Shown here: piece by piece, positions 27,691-31,034 of the stretch
Layout: every line of letters begins with the position of its first letter
Position numbering within the stretch: the stretch's first letter is position 1
The notes under the pieces: model-generated
Told to the model about the DNA's origin: nothing
The model's input: only the letters and a program-made list of their open reading frames with translations
The model's database searches: none
Position numbers and translations under genes: made by a program
IMG/VR virus record: IMGVR_UViG_3300027784_000020
Span: 1 to 31,034 of that record
DNA from: a virus
Reading direction: 5' to 3' (one strand)
DNA: 31,034 nt

Positions 27691-29368
27691 TATTCTAGGA
27701 AATTTAGTTATGAGAATAAAAGGTGATGCCTCGGAGGGTAAGGAAGCGATAGATAGCACTCAGTCGGGCATTAAAGGGCTTATTTCGCCGGCTAATCTTG
27801 CGAAAGGTGCTGTGATGGGTGTAGCGGGTGGGATTGCCCATATGGGCAATCAAATGGTGCCTCTTAATCAGGCTTTAGACCGTACGGCTGGTCTGGTGGA
27901 TATGAATTCGGATGAGTTGCGCGACTTAGCTGGTGAGCTGACGGATGTTACTTTTCCACTCGAAGAAGTTACTGAGGGCATGGAGATGTTAGCGCAGAGA
28001 GGTGTGGAGAGTGAAGAGCAGATGCGTGCTTTACTTCCCACTCTGGATACTTTGGCAGATGCTCTGGATACTGACGTTTCGTATGCGGTAGAGCAGGCAG
28101 ATAGTTTTATGAAAGCTATGGGGATGTCGATTGAGGATTTTGATGAGGATAGCGCTGAGTTAATTCACACGCTAGAAACTTTGACTGACGATGGGATACA
28201 GCCGTTGGAGAGATTAATGCGTCAAGCGAGTGATGAATTTCACGAGCTGGACTTAGGGGCTGATGAGCTGGCAACTACAATGGTCGCTTTAGACCGGAAT
28301 ACTATGTCTTCGCGTGAAGCTACGCAAGCGATGAGGGATGCTGTTGAAGAGGCTGAGGGCGACCAAGATAAATTTAGGAGGTTAATAAAGCAGACTACCG
28401 GTGATTTAAATGAGTATTCTGAGCGTGTTGAGAGGGCAAACGGTACGATGGAAGAAAACGCCGAGATTAATGAGCGCAGTAATACTATTTTAGATAAGGC
28501 TCGTCAGCGAGTGCAGGAGGTTGCTTTTCAGTATGGGGAGCAACTGGAAGCTGTTCGGGAGTGGTCTGCCGGACTGGCAATGTCTATGCCGTTCATTGGG
28601 AAAGTTATAACCGGGATGAGGACGATGGGGTCTGCGATAACTGGGAATTTACTTCCGGCTTTGAAGGCGAAGGCTGGGGTTATTACTGGTACGGTAATTC
28701 CGGCTCTAAAAGCTAAGGCGGCAGTTATAACGGCTTCAGTCATTCCAGCTTTAAAAGGTCTAACAGCTTCTTTGGTTGCGATAGCTTCACCGATTGCGGC
28801 AGTTATAGCGGTAGTGGGTGCTTTAATTGCTATATGGGTTTTGTTCGGTGATGAGATAAGAGCTGTAATGGGTCATATATACGATAATGTAATAGGGCCG
28901 TGGCAGGATATTTTTGACTTTCTTTCTGGTATAGATTTATATGATATGGGCGTAAATATTATTAGCTCTTTGGCCGATGGAATTGCAGGCTCAGCTCGCC
29001 AGATTTATGACACAGTAACGGATATTTTGGGCGGTATGAGAGATAGGATTAAAGGCTTTTTTGGCATTAGGTCGCCGGCGAGGTTGATGATTGAGTATGG
29101 TGAGAATATTACCGAAGGGCTTGAAGAGGGCATGCTGGGGCGAGTGCCTCAGCTTCAATCTGCGACTGCTGAGACGGGAGAAGCTGTTGTGCGAGAGCTT
29201 GGTGGGCAAAGAGGGTCTGGAGGAGGAGGGGGCGGAAGTGATGGAGGCAGAAGTGCGCCACTTTTGAGTATTCAAAATATGTATGTGCGGGACGATGAGG
29301 ATATTGACAGGTTGGCGAGAAAGATTAATCGACTCCGCAAAAAGCAGGATAGGAGGCCGGTGCTATGA
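27683..29368 (+). CDS. Tail tape measure protein
   Basis: GTG 27683 has AGGTGGAG upstream. Residues about 1-300 form long amphipathic helices with the common tape-measure region (LDRTAGLVDMNSDELRDLA; VEQADSFMKAMGMSIEDF), residues 321-365 are three 15-residue repeats, 361-388 a hydrophobic stretch, and 470 onwards the conserved GFFGIRSPARLMIEYGENI segment. At 561 residues it predicts a short tail, roughly 80-90 nm by the usual 0.15 nm per residue rule. The stop overlaps the next start as ATGA. No peptidase or lysozyme domain is visible. Confidence 0.9.
   Translation: MADILGNLVMRIKGDASEGKEAIDSTQSGIKGLISPANLAKGAVMGVAGGIAHMGNQMVPLNQALDRTAGLVDMNSDELRDLAGELTDVTFPLEEVTEGMEMLAQRGVESEEQMRALLPTLDTLADALDTDVSYAVEQADSFMKAMGMSIEDFDEDSAELIHTLETLTDDGIQPLERLMRQASDEFHELDLGADELATTMVALDRNTMSSREATQAMRDAVEEAEGDQDKFRRLIKQTTGDLNEYSERVERANGTMEENAEINERSNTILDKARQRVQEVAFQYGEQLEAVREWSAGLAMSMPFIGKVITGMRTMGSAITGNLLPALKAKAGVITGTVIPALKAKAAVITASVIPALKGLTASLVAIASPIAAVIAVVGALIAIWVLFGDEIRAVMGHIYDNVIGPWQDIFDFLSGIDLYDMGVNIISSLADGIAGSARQIYDTVTDILGGMRDRIKGFFGIRSPARLMIEYGENITEGLEEGMLGRVPQLQSATAETGEAVVRELGGQRGSGGGGGGSDGGRSAPLLSIQNMYVRDDEDIDRLARKINRLRKKQDRRPVL
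28643..28777 (+). repeat. Three 45-bp repeats in the tape measure gene
   Basis: Units 28643-28687, 28688-28732 and 28733-28777 encode variants of xxxIPALKAKAxVIT (15 residues). The DNA copies have diverged at many third positions, so this is an old duplication kept at protein level. Confidence 0.75.
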
Positions 29369-29766
29369 GGGAGATAACTTTCGCTGGTTATAATCTTAAC
29401 GAGGAAATAGATAAATTATATACGGTTGATGTGGATAAGCCTCTGGTAGCACCGAAAAGCTCTAATAAGGCTGAAATTCCGGGTAAAGATTTTGCCTATA
29501 ATTTTGGGAATAACTATAAGCAGGATTTCGATATTACTGTCGATTTTGTTTTAGTGCCGGGGGAGGAAACTTCTCTGGGGGATGAAGAGGAAGCTCTGGC
29601 AGATATACTGGATACTGAGGGGGCAGAAAGTTTGGAAATATCTGGCTCGGAAAGGGAATATGAGGCACAGGTGGTCGATGAAATTATTCCTGAGCGCGAC
29701 CAGTACGGTCAAATATCTAGAATAACTGTTATCTTCGAGTGCAGGGAGAGTGAGAATAGTGGTTGA
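29365..29766 (+). CDS. Distal tail protein-like (133 aa)
   Basis: The gene directly after the tape measure starts ITFAGYNLNEEI and is beta-rich (DFAYNFGNNYKQDFDITVDFVL, split here; AQVVDEI; ISRITVIFECRE). This fits a short distal tail (Dit) N-terminal domain, which forms the hub ring at the tail end. It is shorter than classic Dit proteins and lacks their carbohydrate-binding C-terminal domain. ATGA overlap with the tape measure gene indicates coupled translation. Confidence 0.65.
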   Translation: MREITFAGYNLNEEIDKLYTVDVDKPLVAPKSSNKAEIPGKDFAYNFGNNYKQDFDITVDFVLVPGEETSLGDEEEALADILDTEGAESLEISGSEREYEAQVVDEIIPERDQYGQISRITVIFECRESENSG

Positions 29767-30931
29767 TGAATTTGCGTTTTGGGATGGAGCGCCACTTGAA
29801 AATATCGTATCAGCCCGGGAGGATAAAGAGCTGGGTGGAAACTGGTCTATTGATATAAGTTTAGTTTATAATACTGCGCCGTCCGGGATGTCGGTGGAGG
29901 ATGAGGTTGTTATTAATCATGATGCTGTCGCTGACAGCTCTTTTTTTATAACGAATATGGGGGAGAGGCGCGAGTGGGAAGAAAAGTTTTTAGATTTGAC
30001 GATTTCTAATAATGTTTTTAGGCTTGAGGGTGAGGTTATAAAAGAAGAATATACTTATTTTGGCAATATTGTGGAGCAGGTTGAAAGGATGCTGGAATAT
30101 CAGGAGGGGGAAAGTTTTCAGGTAGAGGTTGAGCCTTCAATGTCGCAGTCTGATATAGATGAATTTCTTGATATTACTTCTGAGCTGGAGTTGGGGCCTG
30201 AGAAGATGTATAGAGGATTTAAATACATTCTCAGGCAGTATTACGCCCGTTTTAGGGGTGAGGGTAATGTAATATACTTAATGCCGGAAACACACCTTAA
30301 ATCGACCACACTTAGCTTTGAGTATGGGTTGAATAATGAGGATATAAGCCGGGAGTATGATTATGAGCGTGTGGTCGGAACGCTGGTTGCTGAAGCTTGG
30401 CTAAGGGGAGCGGTGGTTGATGGTGTTATTGACCCGACAGTTATAAAAGAATATGGGTCTGGCACACCGGTGAGATATAAAGACTTCGGGACTTTCAGCC
30501 ACGAGGGGGCTTTGGATAAGGTTGCGAATGAGTATCTTTCTGAGCATATAACTCCGGAAGCTGAATATACGATGTCGGCGCTTGACTTGCTGAGAATGAA
30601 TGAGGAGGATAGGCCGGATTATCCTGCTGTCGAGCTTGATGTGGGGCAGGGGGTTGGGGTTGTTGATGATGAATTGGGTATAGATAATACGCTGAAAGTG
30701 CAGAGGATTTCTCGTTCTTTAATTGAGCCGTCTGAGTTAATGAGTCTTACCGTAGGGGAAATAAGGGAGGGCCATCTGCAGGAATTTAAGGATGAGGTTA
30801 TTTCTACGAAGAAGGAACAGGAGAGAAGGCAACCGAGGTTATATACCAGCACAGACCCGACTCACGAGCCTGACCCGGAGAAAGGAAAGGATGGGGATGT
30901 GTTTGTAAGGCCGGAGGGTGGTGACCTATAA
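29750..30931 (+). CDS. Tail tip / baseplate hub protein (Tal/gp27-like)
   Basis: This 393-residue protein follows the Dit-like gene, the usual place for the tail-associated hub. It has alternating beta segments (WSIDISLVYNTAPSGM; VEDEVVINHD; FFITNMGERREWEEKF) and a central region with IVEQVERMLEYQEG, like the gp27-type hub fold. The C-terminal 40 residues are proline- and charge-rich. No lytic motif is visible. GTG 29759 is 10 bases from GGGAG, better placed than GTG 29750, so the true start may be 9 bases later. It overlaps the previous gene by up to 17 bases. Confidence 0.65.
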   Translation: MRIVVDEFAFWDGAPLENIVSAREDKELGGNWSIDISLVYNTAPSGMSVEDEVVINHDAVADSSFFITNMGERREWEEKFLDLTISNNVFRLEGEVIKEEYTYFGNIVEQVERMLEYQEGESFQVEVEPSMSQSDIDEFLDITSELELGPEKMYRGFKYILRQYYARFRGEGNVIYLMPETHLKSTTLSFEYGLNNEDISREYDYERVVGTLVAEAWLRGAVVDGVIDPTVIKEYGSGTPVRYKDFGTFSHEGALDKVANEYLSEHITPEAEYTMSALDLLRMNEEDRPDYPAVELDVGQGVGVVDDELGIDNTLKVQRISRSLIEPSELMSLTVGEIREGHLQEFKDEVISTKKEQERRQPRLYTSTDPTHEPDPEKGKDGDVFVRPEGGDL

Positions 30932-31034
30932 ATGCCGATAGAATACGGGCAAACGCCGAAATATGATGAGTTCCTAGAAACTCTTAAAGAGCAGGCAGAA
31001 TATGATGTGGTGCAATTTGAAGTCCACGAGGAGT
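30932..31034 (+). CDS. Tail protein, partial (cut by window end)
   Basis: ATG 30932 directly follows the previous stop (TAAATG) and has GGAGGG about 13 bases upstream. Thirty-four codons are visible (MPIEYGQTPKYDEFLETL and on) with no stop before the window end. Position suggests a further tail tip, fiber or baseplate gene. No family can be assigned from this fragment. Confidence 0.55.
   Translation, partial: MPIEYGQTPKYDEFLETLKEQAEYDVVQFEVHEE

Overview
The window is a stretch of a tailed double-stranded DNA phage or prophage genome. Every supported gene lies on the + strand, genes are packed with short gaps or 1-26 nt overlaps, and most starts follow strong G-rich ribosome binding sites. 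The virion genes give a siphovirus-like particle with a Mu-like head: DUF935 portal, MuF, protease with nested scaffold, DUF1320 and gpG-like proteins. The tail is lambda-like, with a frameshifted chaperone pair, a tape measure and distal tail proteins. SD-dominated starts, frequent TTG/GTG starts, AGG/AGA and ATA codons, about 40% GC and very acidic proteins suggest a Firmicutes host, possibly a halophilic anaerobe of the Halanaerobiales type. The host assignment is inference. No integrase, lysis genes, DNA polymerase or tRNA genes are visible.

Layout. (1) 1-3051: early small genes behind two copies of a near-identical promoter-leader (1-92 and 1417-1503). Most are unrecognised; two carry cysteine clusters and one is a 39-residue membrane microprotein. 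(2) 3052-12080: DNA metabolism. This holds an SNF2-family ATPase, an XRE-type regulator behind a consensus sigma-70 promoter, a Gp157-like coiled-coil protein, a zinc-binding protein of ssDNA-binding-protein type, a clear terminator at 6367-6404, an AEP-fold primase, a short UvrD-like helicase, several small Cys-rich or hypothetical proteins, and a VRR-NUC nuclease. (3) 12081-12482: a 402-bp gene-free region with (CG)n alternating tracts, a perfect 22-bp palindrome, short repeats and a DnaA-box-like site. It ends in an extended -10 promoter and is the best candidate for an origin or other cis-acting site.

(4) 12483-15968: an unusual four-gene cassette. Two closely related ParB/Srx-domain proteins flank a glycosyltransferase-like protein that resembles the TET-associated (TAGT) type, followed by a radical SAM enzyme. 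I read this as a candidate DNA base hypermodification system. (5) 16001-26073: packaging and head genes (small and large terminase, portal-MuF fusion, a virion protein with an inserted CBM5/12-like module, protease/scaffold, decoration protein, major capsid, connectors). (6) 26090-31034: tail genes (tube with an Ig-like C-terminal domain, chaperones joined by a lambda-type GGGAAAG slippery site, tape measure, distal tail and tip proteins), cut by the window end.

The most interesting points are the ParB-glycosyltransferase-ParB-radical SAM cassette, the origin-like region just before it, an apparent ATC-initiated N-terminal extension of the protease, the nested scaffold start, and the frameshift site.
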